Shown here in pieces: positions 49,806 through 59,278 of a stretch of DNA of 64,000 bases; positions within the stretch are counted from its first letter, which is position 1, and each line of letters starts with the position of its first letter. This DNA comes from Piscinibacter aquaticus (GTDB taxonomy: Bacteria; Pseudomonadota; Gammaproteobacteria; Burkholderiales; Burkholderiaceae_C). The notes under the pieces are model-generated. The model ran no database searches and was not told the origin of the DNA. It saw only the letters and a program-made list of their open reading frames with translations. Location: assembly GCA_007994965.1 (NCBI GenBank), contig VOPW01000001.1, forward strand, positions 2,728,001 to 2,792,000, read 5' to 3'. The position numbers and the translations under genes were made by a program.

Positions 49806-52306
49806 ATGAGAACTGGAATTGGCAGAGGGATCCGTCAACTGACCGCAGCCGGACTCGCGGTGCTCGCCGCGGGCTGCGGTGGGGGCGGCGGCGGGTCCGG
49901 CGGCTCGGACGACGCCGTGTTCAGCGCCGACGGGGCGCAATTTCCCCTCGCCGTTGGCGATCGCTGGGTGTACGCGTCGCCGTCGGGCGGCGACATGGTC
50001 CTGCAGAAGACCGGCGACACGCTGATGTTCTCCGGCGTCACAGCCCGCGCGATGCGCTCCTTGGGTCTCGCCGACGGGAGCCGGGGCACGTCCTACTACT
50101 CCACCGACGGCGGCGGCGTTCGCGAACACCTGGTCGATGCAGTGGATCCGGTGAGCCGGGCGCTCGACGGACAGTATGTCGTGCGCTGGCCGGCCAATGC
50201 CGGTGACCGGTTCGTGCTGGTCGACCGCACGGTCGACACCGGCGCAGACTACGACGGCGACGGCCGCAACGAACGCATCGCGCTGCGTATGAGCATCGAG
50301 GTCATCGGCAAGGAAACGGTCGATACGCCAGCGGGCCGCTTCGTCGATGCGGCACGACAGCGCCTGACCCTCAGCCAGACGCTGCTGCCCACCGGTGGCT
50401 CTGCGGCGATCACGCTGGTGGGGGTGAACGAGTCGTGGTTCGCTGTCGGCGTCGGGCTCGTGCGCAGTACCGTTTCGCTGCGCGGGGCCGGCCTGGACAG
50501 CGACGGCGCAAGCGTTCTGACCGGCTATCGCGTCGGCAACCGTTCCACCGACTCGACGCCGCCGCAGGTGCAGTCGGTGTCGCCACGTCAGGATGCCGCG
50601 GGCGGCGGGGCTGCGACGGTGACCGCGGTGTTCGACGAGCCGATCGATCCGGACAGCGCCGCTGAGCAGGCGCTGCAGGTGCGGGACGATGCGGGGGTGC
50701 AGCTGGCGGGCCCACTGAATGTCGCGGATCGCTCGATCCGCTTCACGCCAGCGCAGGGCTGGTCCAGCGGCCCCTATGCTGCGTCGATCGGCTCCGCCCT
50801 CACCGACCTGCTGGGCAATCCGCTGGCGGCGGAGTATCGATGGCAGTTCTCGATCGACGTCAGCGGACCGGTGATCGTCAGCAGCGAGCCGGCCGCCGGT
50901 GCAGTGGACGTGCCGACAGGCACCGCGATCGTGCTGCGATTCAGCGAGCCTCCCGATCCGGCCACAGTGCGCGCGGAGACGGTCGTGCTCCAGGATCTCT
51001 CGGCGAACAGCAGCCCGGTTTCCGTCAGCCTGTCGGTCAGTGGAAACGAGGTCACGCTCAGACCTGCCAGCCCCTTGCGCATGGCCGCCACCTACCAGTG
51101 CAGGTCAGCGGCGTGACCGACTCGCTGGGCAATTTCATGACCGCGCCGGGGCCGCTGACCTTCAGCACGGTGCAAGGGCGCTTTTCCTACCCGCGGCCTT
51201 TGATCACCGACGACTTCCGCTGGGCCTCGGCCGTCGGCGACGTCAATGGCGACGGCTTCAACGACGTGCTCCTCGTGGCGGCGCCGGTGGCGGCCCCACG
51301 GCGCTGTACCTGCGGCGCGGCCGGGCCGATGGCACGCTGGCCGATGCCCAGGCGCTGCCGCTGGATGCCCGGCTGTCCTGCTTCCTCGACTCGGTGGCGA
51401 TCGGCGATCTCAACGGAGACGGTCGCAACGACGTGGTGGTCGGTGGCGGCTACTGCGGCGGACAGTTGCTGATGCAGGCTGCCGACGGCAGCCTCGTGCA
51501 GGAGTGGTGCTGACACAGTCTGCGGCCTCGCGCCTGCGCATCGCAGACATGGACGGCGATGGTCGCAACGATCTGCTCAGCGCTGGTGCAAGCCTGAACG
51601 GCGTGCTGCTGTGGCGTCAGAACGCCGCCGGCGCGCTCGAGGCGCCGCTGGTGGTGCCGGACGGCACGGCCGTCGACCACGGCGGTGGGTGACATGAACG
51701 GGGACGGTCGCCTCGACATCGTGGCTGCCCTGGGCATGGGCAACCCGGCCAGCATCTCCGTGGTGCTGCAGCAGCCCGACGGATCGTTCGCCGCGCCGGT
51801 CGGCCTGTCCACCGGCAGCATGTGGGGCCTCGGCCATCGCCGTCGGCGACTTCAATGGTGACGGCCGTGCGGACACGGCCGCCACCACCGGCGGCAACCG
51901 GCCGACCTCCATCGCGCTGTGGTACCAGACCGCCGCCGGCACGATGGCCGGGCCCGTCCTGCTGGACACCTACGATCTGCCGAATGCCATTCGCGCCGCC
52001 GACATCGACGGCGACGGTCGGCTCGATCTGGTCGTCGCTCACAACGGCTGGATGTCGGTGGGTGTCTACCTGCAGACGGCCGGCGGCGGGTTCGCGCCGG
52101 AGGAACGCTTTGCCGCGCCCTACGGAGGATTCGGCCCGGAGTCGCTCGCCCTGGGTGACATCAACCGCGATGGTCTTGCCGACATCGTGTTCGATGGCCA
52201 CGCCATCCTGCAGAGGCCGGCTGCCGCGGTATCGGCGCAGCGGGCTGCCCCCGGGGTCAAACCGCAGCGCTGGCCGCCGGCGGGCTCGGCGTGGCGGCCA
52301 CGCTGA
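49806..52306 (+). CDS. Lipoprotein with Ig-like domains and seven FG-GAP/VCBS repeats (frameshifted)
   Basis: Outer-membrane or surface lipoprotein. The signal peptide MRTGIGRGIRQLTAAGLAVLAAGC ends in a lipobox (LAAGC) followed by a glycine/serine linker. A beta-rich domain follows, then two SbsA-type Ig-like domains (PPQVQSVSPRQDAAGGGAATVTAVFDEPIDPDSA and SGPVIVSSEPAAGAVDVPTGTAIVLRFSEPPDPATV). After the first break near 51105 come seven calcium-binding repeats: GDVNGDGFND, GDLNGDGRND, ADMDGDGRND, GDMNGDGRLD, GDFNGDGRAD, ADIDGDGRLD and GDINRDGLAD, expected to form a seven-bladed propeller. About 833 residues. At least five frame changes (51105-52260). The end at 52306 is likely but not certain. 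Role unknown; adhesion or binding. Confidence 0.75.
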
Positions 52307-52316
52307 AGGCCAATGC

Positions 52317-52951
52317 CTACCAGCGCAGCACCCGCGGCCCGAGCAGCGCGCCGAGCACGCCCGTCATCAGGATGCCCAGCGTGTACAGGGCGGCGACGAA
52401 GCTCATCGCCAGCTCGGTGCAGGCCAGCGCGTAGCCCGCGGCGCCGATCGCGCCGGCGAGCAGGCCGGCCGCGAAGCCGGCGGCGCGCGGGCGCGTTGGC
52501 GCGAGGCCGCGCATTGCCCACAGCAAGCCCGCCAGGGCCGGTGTCGAGACCGCGAGCACGGACCACGGGCACAGCGCCCAGGAGTGGCCGAGCAGCCCGC
52601 GCATGCGCGCATCGCCCGGCGTGAGCCACCACGACAGCGCCCCGACCAGCGCCGCGGCGAGCGCCACCGCGGCCACTGCCGTCGAGGGCGCCGAGCTGCG
52701 CCGCCGGTCGCGCCAGGCGGCTGGTCAACCCACGCAGCGGCCGCCACCATCGCGCCGGCGTAGGCCAGCTTGAACCAGGGCGCCGCGAAGGCGAAGGTGT
52801 GCGCCGGCACGAAGCCGAGCAGCACGAAGGCCAGCACCACGCTGGCCAGCAGGCCCAGCAACATCATCGGGCCGATGCGGCGCCCCACCACGCCGCGCGG
52901 GGCCGGGCCCGCGCCGCGCGCGAGCGCCTGGATCAGGTCCTCGGTCTTCAT
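52317..52951 (-). CDS. nrsF: NrsF (DUF1109) anti-sigma factor (one frameshift)
   Basis: Six-helix membrane anti-sigma factor that holds SigF until heavy-metal or oxidative stress. Start 52951 (MKTEDLIQALARGAGPAPRGVVGRRIGPMMLLG) with helices PMMLLGLLASVVLAFVLLGFVP and FKLAYAGAMVAAAAWV. After an indel near 52720 come VALAAALVGALSWWLTPGD, CPWSVLAVSTPALAGLLWAMRG, AAGFAAGLLAGAIGAAGYALACTE and FVAALYTLGILMTGVLGALLG. The pair of cysteine-containing loops (GHSWALCPW and YALACTEL) matches the conserved cysteines proposed to sense metals in NrsF. Overlaps the sigma gene by ATGA. Confidence 0.87.
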
Positions 52952-53529
52952 CTCGTCGTCCTCACCAGTTCTGCGAGGCGCTTCAGGCCGCGGTGCACCT
53001 GCACCTTCACCGCCGCCACGCTGGCGCCGGTTCGCTCCGCCGCCTCGGCCACCGACAGGCCCTCGATCTTCGTCAGCACGATCGCGTCACGCTGCGCGGC
53101 CGGGATCGACTGCAGCAGCACGCCGAGATCGCGCTGCGCCGACGGGGCGTCGCTGCCGGCGGCGGCCGGCTGGGCGCTGTCGTCGAGTTCGTCCAGCGAG
53201 GTCAGGTCGGCCTCGCGCCGGCCCTTGCGGCGCCACAAGTCGATCAGCTTGTGGCGCGCGATCGCCAGCGTCCAGGCGCTGACCGGCAGCGCCGGCTCCC
53301 AGGTGCCGCGGTGCAGGTGGATGGCCAGCAGCGTCTCCTGCACCAGGTCTTCCACGTCGTCGGGCCAGGCCTGCAGCCGGCGGCGCAGATAAGCGCGCAG
53401 CCGCTGGGCGACGCAGCGCAGCGCCTGCGCATACGCGGCTTCGTCGCCGGCATGCGCGCGCAGCCACAACGGGCGCAGTTGCAACTCGAAGTCGTCGTGG
53501 CGATCGGGCGTGGCCGGACGGGCGCTCAT
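52948..53529 (-). CDS. sigF: ECF sigma factor SigF
   Basis: Extracytoplasmic-function sigma factor paired with NrsF. Region 2 is VEDLVQETLLAIHLHRGTWEPALPVSAWTLAIARHKLIDLWRRKGR, and region 4 is QRDAIVLTKIEGLSVAEAAERTGASVAAVKVQVHRGLKRLAELVR. Intact. I use the ATG at 53529 (MSARPATPDRHDDFELQ), 193 residues. A longer start at 53601 overlaps the DoxX stop and adds 24 residues not typical of the family. It is expected to drive the operon promoter at 56082-56107, giving positive feedback when released by NrsF. Confidence 0.9.
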   Translation of the reverse strand: MSARPATPDRHDDFELQLRPLWLRAHAGDEAAYAQALRCVAQRLRAYLRRRLQAWPDDVEDLVQETLLAIHLHRGTWEPALPVSAWTLAIARHKLIDLWRRKGRREADLTSLDELDDSAQPAAAGSDAPSAQRDLGVLLQSIPAAQRDAIVLTKIEGLSVAEAAERTGASVAAVKVQVHRGLKRLAELVRTTR

Positions 53530-53593
53530 GGCCGGCGCATTGTGCAGCGCCGGCGCGCCGGCGCAGGCCAGCGTGGCGCCGAAGGCTGCCAGC

Positions 53594-54080
53594 TCAACCA
53601 TGGGCCGGCCTCGCCACGCGCTGCGCGAGGAGATGGTCGAACGACACCATACCCGGCCCGCGCAGCATCAGCCACAGCAAGGCGGCCGCCCACACGCCGT
53701 GGGTCGGCCAGGGCGCCGGGGTAGACGAGCAGCTGGATCACCACGGTCATCGCCAGCAGCCCGGCCGCCGAGAACCGCGTGGCCAGCCCGAACAGCAGCA
53801 GCGCAGGCAGCAGGTGCTCGCCCATCGCGGCCAGCAGCGCGCCCCATTCGGGCGGCAGCAGCGGCAGCCGGTATTCCTCGCGGAACAGGTCGACGGCATT
53901 GGCCGACAAATGCGGCCAGCCCAGCGCGAAGCGGCCTTCGACCAGATCGAGCGCGAAGCCTTCCACCTTGGTCTGCCCCGAACGCCAGAAGACGCCGGCC
54001 ACGGCAAAGCGCGCCAGCAGCGCCACGGCCGATTCGGGAATCACGGCGAAGGCACGGCGGCCCAGCTCATCGAGGTTCAT
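53594..54080 (-). CDS. DoxX family membrane protein of the bufferin operon (one frameshift)
   Basis: Four-helix membrane protein of the DoxX family. Start 54080 (MNLDELGRRAFAVIPESAVALLARFAVAGVFWRSGQTKVEGF), then LPPEWGALLAAMGEHLLPALLLFGLATRFSAAGLLAMTVVIQLL. After an indel near 53710 it continues WPTHGVWAAALLWLMLRGPGMVSFDHLLAQRV. About 162 residues. Shine-Dalgarno CGGAGA lies 6 bases before the ATG. DoxX proteins are regular partners of bufferin (DUF2282/DUF692/DUF2063) operons and may transfer electrons or protect against the metal; precise role unknown. Confidence 0.83.
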
Positions 54081-54855
54081 CGAAGTCTCCGGAAGGTCGG
54101 CGCCACCGTCGATGCCGACGAGGGCGCCGTGGCGCAGCAACAGCGCCAGCGTGTGAACGAGATCGACGTCGGGCGCGCGCTGCAGCGCCTCGGCGAAGGG
54201 GGCGCCGTCGTGGAGCGCGCCGATGAAGGTGGCGGTGTCGTCACCCAGACCGATCACCAGCACCTCGTCGGCCGGGTCGCGCAGCACCAGCATGGCGCAG
54301 GGCCGGTCAAGCTCGAGCGCGGGCCAGTCGCCTTCCTGCTGGTGCGCGGCCCAGAGCGCCCGCACGTCGAAGGGCGAGCGCAGCACGCGGCACGACGGGT
54401 GCAGCCGCAGCCGGGCCTGCGGCAGCGCGGCGGCGTCGGCCAGCCGCGCGTGCAGCACCGCGGCCGGCAGCGCCGGCGCATCGGCCGCTTGCCGCCGCGA
54501 CGCGGGCGAGTTCCAGCCGCGCCATGTCGGGCAGGTAGGGCAACGCGCGCGCAGGCGCAAAACCGGCCAGCCACTCGGCAAAGCCATCGCCCCAGCGCGC
54601 CAGCACCGGCGTGCGCGGCGGATGCGCGCGCCAGTAGACGCCGGCCATCGCCTCGAAGAACTCGTCGCCGACCAGTTGCCTGACCACCGGGAAGGTATCC
54701 GCCAGCGCCTGCGCGAGCGCCACGGCGACGTTGTTGCGGTACACCGCGAAGCGCCGCGCCGGATCGGAGCCGTTCCAGCTGCGCAGGCCGGCGGGCACGC
54801 GGCCGCCGGCATCGCGCAGCGCGATGCCGAAGTCGTCTTGAAGGGTGGCGTTCAT
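54077..54855 (-). CDS. bufC: BufC / HvfC: DUF2063 partner of the MNIO enzyme (frameshifted)
   Basis: RiPP-recognition/accessory protein that works with the DUF692 oxidase. Start 54855, overlapping the bufB stop by ATGA. The N-terminal domain (annotated as putative DNA-binding) has LQDDFGIALRD, SDPARRFAVYRNNVAVALAQALADTFPVVRQLVGDEFFEAMAGVYWRAHPPRTPVL and FAPARALPYLPDMARLE. After an indel near 54490 the C-terminal half is VLHARLADAAALPQARLRLHPSCRVLRSPFDVRALWAAHQQ, ADEVLVIGLGDDTATFIGALHDG. A second indel near the end is needed to reach the TGA at 54077-54079, overlapping the DoxX ATG. About 258 residues. Confidence 0.85.
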
Positions 54856-55694
54856 GCCGCCTGCGCCCAGGTCGCGGCGCGCTGCATCACGGCCCGCGCC
54901 TGCGCGGCTTCGGACGCCAGCACCGGCAATGCCGGCACGTCGTTGTCGCGCTCGATCAGCGTCGGCAACGGGCCGAAGCGTTCGATGCAGCGCGCGTAGA
55001 GCCGCCACACCGCATCGTCCACCGGCGCACCGTGGTGGTCGATCAGCAACCGGTCGCCGTCCGCATCGCGGTCTTCGGCGAAGCCGGCGAGGTGGATCTC
55101 GCCGATCGTTCCAGCCGGCAGGGCCTCGATCAGCGCCCACGGATCACGCCCGTGGTTCACGCCGCTCACGTAAGCGTTGTTGACGTCGAGCAGCACCCCG
55201 CAGCCGGTGCGGCGCACCACCTCGGCGATGAAGGCGCCCTCGTCCATCGTCGAGGCCTCGAATTCGACGTAGCTGCTCGGGTTCTCCAGCAGCATCGGCC
55301 GGCGCAGCCGCGTCTGCACGCGGTCGATGTGGTCGCAGACGCGGCGCAGCGTGGTCGCCTCGTACGGCACCGGAAGAAGGTCGGCGAGAAAGGCATCACC
55401 GTGGCTGGACCGGGCGAGATGCTCCGAGAACCAGCGCGGCTCGAAGCGGCGCAGCAGCACATCGAGCGCCTCGAGATGCGCTTCGTCCAGCGGCGCCTCG
55501 CCGCCGATCGACAGGCCGACGCCGTGGATCGACAGCGGCAGCCGCTCGCGCAACCGCTCGAGGCGCCGCAGGCGCGGCCCGCCGGCGATCATCAGGTTCT
55601 CGGCGTGCACCTCGAGGAAGTCCACGGCCGCCTCGCCCTCGAGCAAAGGCAGCGCGTGGTCGTCCTTCAGGCCGATGCCGGCCAGGGCCTTCAT
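54852..55694 (-). CDS. bufB: BufB / HvfB: DUF692 multinuclear non-heme iron oxidase (MNIO)
   Basis: Iron-dependent oxidase that modifies cysteines of the precursor peptide, in characterised bufferins to thiooxazole-type rings. Intact, 280 residues, TIM-barrel. Metal ligands and motifs are visible: FLEVHAENLM (His30), LSIHGVGLSIGG (His57), SEHLARSS (His92), MLLENPSSY (Glu137), LLDVNNAYV (Asp170), SGVNHG (His181), IGEIHLAG (His201), LIDHHGAPV (His220-221) and LIERDNDVP (Glu249). All are intact, so the enzyme should be active. It is related to MbnB of methanobactin biosynthesis. It starts 25 bases after bufA, behind an intercistronic hairpin. Confidence 0.95.
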   Translation of the reverse strand: MKALAGIGLKDDHALPLLEGEAAVDFLEVHAENLMIAGGPRLRRLERLRERLPLSIHGVGLSIGGEAPLDEAHLEALDVLLRRFEPRWFSEHLARSSHGDAFLADLLPVPYEATTLRRVCDHIDRVQTRLRRPMLLENPSSYVEFEASTMDEGAFIAEVVRRTGCGVLLDVNNAYVSGVNHGRDPWALIEALPAGTIGEIHLAGFAEDRDADGDRLLIDHHGAPVDDAVWRLYARCIERFGPLPTLIERDNDVPALPVLASEAAQARAVMQRAATWAQAA

Positions 55695-55695
55695 C

Positions 55696-55719
55696 GCGGT
55701 CTCGCGCGCGAGAGGCCGC
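55696..55719 (-). promoter_or_regulatory. Intercistronic hairpin between bufA and bufB
   Basis: The whole 25-base gap is a self-complementary element: the perfect 14-base palindrome TCTCGCGCGCGAGA (55700-55713) flanked by GCGG (55696-55699) and CCGC (55716-55719). It occupies the place of the bufB ribosome-binding site, where no good Shine-Dalgarno is visible. It may stabilise bufA mRNA or reduce bufB translation so that precursor exceeds enzyme (inference). Confidence 0.55.
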
Positions 55720-56028
55720 TCAGGCCTTCTTCTCCTTGAAGGCTTCGAGCTGGCCGTGGCCGGTGGGCGAGGTCTTGGACATCGTCTTCTCGCAGGTGCC
55801 CTTGGCGACGTAGCTCCAGGCGTTGCCTTGGTGGTCCATCTTCGAGCTGCCCGCGCAGGTGGTGCCGGCACCGGCAGCACAGTCGTTCTTGCCCTTCATC
55901 GCGACGCCGTAGCACTTCTCCTTGTCCATGGACTTGGCGTCCTGGGCGTGGAGGGGCGCGGAGGCGAGCGTGAGGGCGGCGCCCAGGGCCAGGGCGAGGG
56001 TGGCGGCGGCGGGGACGGTGTGGGACAT
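55720..56028 (-). CDS. bufA: BufA1-type bufferin precursor peptide (DUF2282)
   Basis: Secreted ribosomal peptide precursor expected to chelate copper after modification. Intact, 102 residues. Signal peptide [28 protein letters not shown], cleaved after Ala28. The core is [47 protein letters not shown] with four cysteines at 39, 50, 58 and 79, the DUF2282 pattern (EKCYGVAxxGKNDC, CAGxS, GTCEK). The tail [14 protein letters not shown] is rich in charged residues. Shine-Dalgarno AAGGAGA lies 5 bases upstream of the ATG at 56028. It is the first gene of the operon and is led by a sigma-F-type promoter. Confidence 0.93.
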   Translation of the reverse strand: MSHTVPAAATLALALGAALTLASAPLHAQDAKSMDKEKCYGVAMKGKNDCAAGAGTTCAGSSKMDHQGNAWSYVAKGTCEKTMSKTSPTGHGQLEAFKEKKA

Positions 56029-56044
56029 CGGAATCTCCTTGAGT

Positions 56045-56076
56045 GGGGCGAGGCCGCCAACCCTGGCGGCCTCCCC
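56045..56076 (-). promoter_or_regulatory. Hairpin at the 5' end of the bufA leader
   Basis: GAGGCCGCC (56050-56058) pairs perfectly with GGCGGCCTC (56065-56073), loop of six, extended past a one-base bulge by GGGG/CCCC. No T tract follows. It lies between the predicted transcription start (about 56075) and the bufA Shine-Dalgarno, so it would cap the mRNA. It could also end fhs transcription. Confidence 0.6.
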
Positions 56077-56081
56077 TGCCA

Positions 56082-56107
56082 ATCGTCCCGAGGCCCGGAA
56101 AGGTTAC
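56082..56107 (-). promoter_or_regulatory. Sigma-F-type ECF promoter of the bufferin operon
   Basis: On the minus strand GTAACC (56102-56107) and CGAT (56082-56085) are separated by exactly 16 bases. From memory, Caulobacter SigF promoters are GTAACC-N16-CGAA; this matches all of the -35 box, the spacing and three of four -10 bases. It is 54 bases upstream of bufA, in an operon that encodes SigF and NrsF itself. Confidence 0.75.
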
Positions 56108-56126
56108 AGCGCTGGTTTCGGCCGGC

Positions 56127-57814
56127 TCAGAACAGTCCCACCACCTTGCCGTCGTCGTCGAGATCGATCCTCTCGGCCGACGGGATCTTCGGCAGTCCCG
56201 GCATGGTCATCACGTCGCCGCAGATCATCACCACGAACTCGGCGCCGGCGGCCAGCCGCACCTCGCGGATGTTGACGGTGTGGCCGCTGGGCGCGCCACG
56301 CGCCGTGGCATCGGTGGAGAAGGAGTACTGCGTCTTGGCCACGCACACCGGGTAGTGGCCGTAGCCGGCTTCCTCCAGCTTGCGGATCTGCTCGCGCACC
56401 TTGGCATCGCAGCTGACACCGGCGGCGCCGTAGACCTTGGTGGCGATGGCATTGATCTTGTCCAGCAGCGGCGCCTCGTCGGCATAGACGAAACGGAAGC
56501 CGTCGGCCGCCTTCGGGCCGGTCTCGATCAGCTCGACCACCGCGCGCGCCACGCCTTCGGCGCCCTTGCCGCCTTCGGCCCAGTGGCGCGCCACCAGCAC
56601 CGGCACCTCGTGGCGCTTCATGCGCTGCTGCAGCAGCGCGAGCTCGGCCTCGGTGTCGTGGGTGAAGTGGTTGATCGACACCACGCAAGGCAGCCCGTAC
56701 TGCTCGCGCACGTTGCGCACGTGGCGCTCGAGGTTGGCGATGCCTTTGTCGAGCGCCTCGACGTTCTCGGTGTTCAGCGACTTCACGTCGACGCCGCCGT
56801 GGTACTTCAGCGCGCGGATCGTCGCCACGATCACCACCGCATCGGGCCGCAGGCCGCTCTTGCGGCACTTGATGTCGATGAACTTCTCGGCGCCGAGGTC
56901 GGCGCCGAAGCCGGCTTCCGTCACCACGTAGTCGGCGAGCTTCAGGCTGGCTTTCGTCGCGATCACCGAGTTGCAGCCGTGCGCGATGTTGGCGAAGGGC
57001 CCGCCGTGCAGGATGGCCGGGTTGTTCTCCAGCGTCTGCACGAGGTTGGGCTTGAGTGCATCCTTCAGCAGCACGGTCATCGCGCCGTGCGCCTTGAGGT
57101 CGCGCGCGGTGATCGCCTTCCCGGCGCGGCTGTAGCCGATGACGATGTTGCCCAGGCGCTGCTTCAGGTCCTTGACGGACGTGGCCAGGCAGAAGATCGC
57201 CATCACCTCGGAGGCGACGACGATGTCGAAGCCGTCCTGGCGCGGGAAGCCGTTGGCCGTGCCGCCCAGCGAGATCGTCACGTCGCGCAGCGCGCGGTCG
57301 TTCATGTCGACCACGCGCTTCCAGCTGATGCGGCGCACGTCGATGTCGAGCTCGTTGCCGTGGTGGATGTGGTTGTCGATCACCGCGGCGAGCAGGTTGT
57401 TGGCCAGCGCGATGGCGCTGAAGTCGCCGGTGAAGTGCAGGTTGATGTCCTCCATCGGCACCACCTGCGCATAGCCGCCGCCGGCCGCACCACCCTTCAC
57501 GCCGAACACCGGCCCGAGCGACGGCTCGCGCAGGCACACACCATCGTCTTCCTGCCGATGCGGTTGAGCGCATCGCCGAGGCCCACCGTGGTGGTGGTCT
57601 TGCCCTCGCCGGCCGGCGTCGGGCTGATCGCGGTGACGAGGATCAGCTTGCCGTCCGGCCGGTCCTTCAGGGTCTCGAGGTAGTCCAGCGAGATCTTCGC
57701 CTTGTAGTGGCCGTAGGGCTCGAGGTGCTCGTCGGCGATGCCGAGCTTCTCGGCGGCGAGCGCCGCGACGCGCTGGAGCTTCGCCTTCTGCGCGATGTCG
57801 ATGTCGGATGCCAT
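56127..57814 (-). CDS. fhs: Formate-tetrahydrofolate ligase (one frameshift)
   Basis: Also called FtfL. It makes 10-formyl-THF from formate, ATP and THF, the entry point of formate carbon to the serine cycle. Start 57814 ([26 protein letters not shown]), P-loop-like [21 protein letters not shown], and after an indel near 57540 [37 protein letters not shown]. Then [39 protein letters not shown] and [10 protein letters not shown], ending [25 protein letters not shown]. About 562 residues. Divergent from glyA, with which it shares a 152-base intergenic region. Confidence 0.96.
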
Positions 57815-57922
57815 GCTGCATTGCCTCCTGAAGAAGTGGGCGGGATGCTAGGGCGGCCTTCGCGCATCGGGGTATTGGTTTTCTTGGCCCCGGCGCAAGA
57901 AGAACTCATGAGCTTTTTGATC

Positions 57923-57943
57923 GATGCATTTCTAGACTGCATC
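57923..57943. promoter_or_regulatory. Dyad between fhs and glyA
   Basis: GATGCA (57923-57928) and TGCATC (57938-57943) form a perfect 6+6 inverted repeat with nine bases between, 23 bases before the glyA ATG. It lies in the intergenic region shared by the two C1-assimilation transcripts, so a regulator site is possible. It does not contain a T-N11-A LysR box in the expected register. Confidence 0.3.
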
Positions 57944-57966
57944 GCATTCGAAGCGAGGAGCCCGTG

Positions 57967-59228
57967 ATGTTCGACCCCGAAATGCAGATCTCCGACATCG
58001 ACCCCGAGCTGTGGCGCGCCATGCGCGCCGAGTGGCAGCGGCAGGAAGACCACGTCGAACTGATCGCCTCCGAGAACTACGTCAGCCCGCAGGTCATGCG
58101 CGTGCAGGGCTCGGTACTGACCAACAAGTACGCCGAGGGTTATCCCGGCAAGCGCTACTACGGCGGCTGCGAGCATGTGGACGTGGCCGAGCAGCTGGCC
58201 ATCGACCGCGCCAAGCAGCTCTTCGGCGCCGAGTACGCCAACGTGCAGCCGCACTCCGGCTCGCAGGCCAATGCCGCCGTCTACATGGCGATGCTGCAGC
58301 CGGGCGACACCATCCTCGGCATGAGCCTCGCGCACGGCGGGCACCTGACGCACGGCGCCAGCGTCAACTTCAGCGGCAAGATCTACAGGAGCGTGGCCTA
58401 CGGCCTGGAGGACGAGACCGAGCTGCTCGACTACGCGCAGGTCAACGAACTGGCCGCCGAGCACAAGCCGAAGATGCTGGTGGCCGGCGCCTCGGCCTAC
58501 TCGCGCGTGATCGACTGGCAGCGCCTGCGCGACATCGCCGACCGCCATGGCGCGTATCTGCTCGTCGACATGGCGCACTACGCCGGCACGGTGGCCGCAG
58601 GCGAATACCCGAACCCGGTGGGCATCGCCCACTTCGTCACCAGCACCACGCACAAGACGCTGCGCGGCCGCGTGGCGGCCTGATCCTGTCCAGCGCCGAG
58701 TTCGAGAAGCCGCTGAACTCGATGATCTTCCCGGGCATCCAGGGCGGCCCGCTGATGCACGTGATCGCCGCCAAGGCGCTGGCCTTCAAGGAGGCGATGT
58801 CGCCCGACTTCAAGCGCTACCAGCAGCAGGTGAAGGCCAACGCCCGCGCGATGGCCGAGGCGCTCACCGAGCGCGGCCTGCGCATCGTCTCGGGCGGTAC
58901 CGACAGCCACGTGTTCCTGCTCGACCTGCGCGCCAAGAAGATCACCGGCAAGGCAGCGGAAGCCGTGCTCGGCCGCGCGCACCTCACCGTCAACAAGAAC
59001 GCGATCCCGAACGACCCCGAGAAGCCCTTCGTCACCAGCGGCATCCGCATCGGCGCGCCGGCGATGACAACCCGCGGCTTCGGCACCGACGAGGCACGGC
59101 AGATCGCCAGCCTGATGGCCGACGTGCTCGAGGCACCTGAGAACGAGGCGGTGATCACGCGCGTGGCCGGCGAGGTCACCGCGCTGTGCCGGCGCTTCCC
59201 GGTCTACGGCCCGCAGTACAGGCCCTGA
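57967..59228 (+). CDS. glyA: Serine hydroxymethyltransferase (one frameshift)
   Basis: PLP enzyme joining methylene-THF to glycine to give serine, the C1-fixing step of the serine cycle. [40 protein letters not shown], then [62 protein letters not shown] and the PLP lysine in [10 protein letters not shown]. The frame breaks immediately after (near 58670, probably a C lost in GGCCCGC) and continues [33 protein letters not shown] to [10 protein letters not shown]. About 420 residues. It leads the serine-cycle operon. Confidence 0.96.
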
Positions 59229-59278
59229 TCGCCGACCCCCATCTTCATCCCCATCGAGACACCTTCAGGAGACACCCC

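Noticed and set aside
53526..54812. BufC-DoxX fusion protein (a single ORF spans both)
   Set aside because: DoxX has its own Shine-Dalgarno (CGGAGA) and ATG, and bufC needs another frame to reach its TGA overlapping that ATG. The continuous ORF is probably created by an indel.
57923..57943. fhs-glyA dyad as a QscR/CbbR (LysR-type) site
   Set aside because: The dyad exists, but T-N11-A does not fit its symmetry, so I list it only as a possible site.
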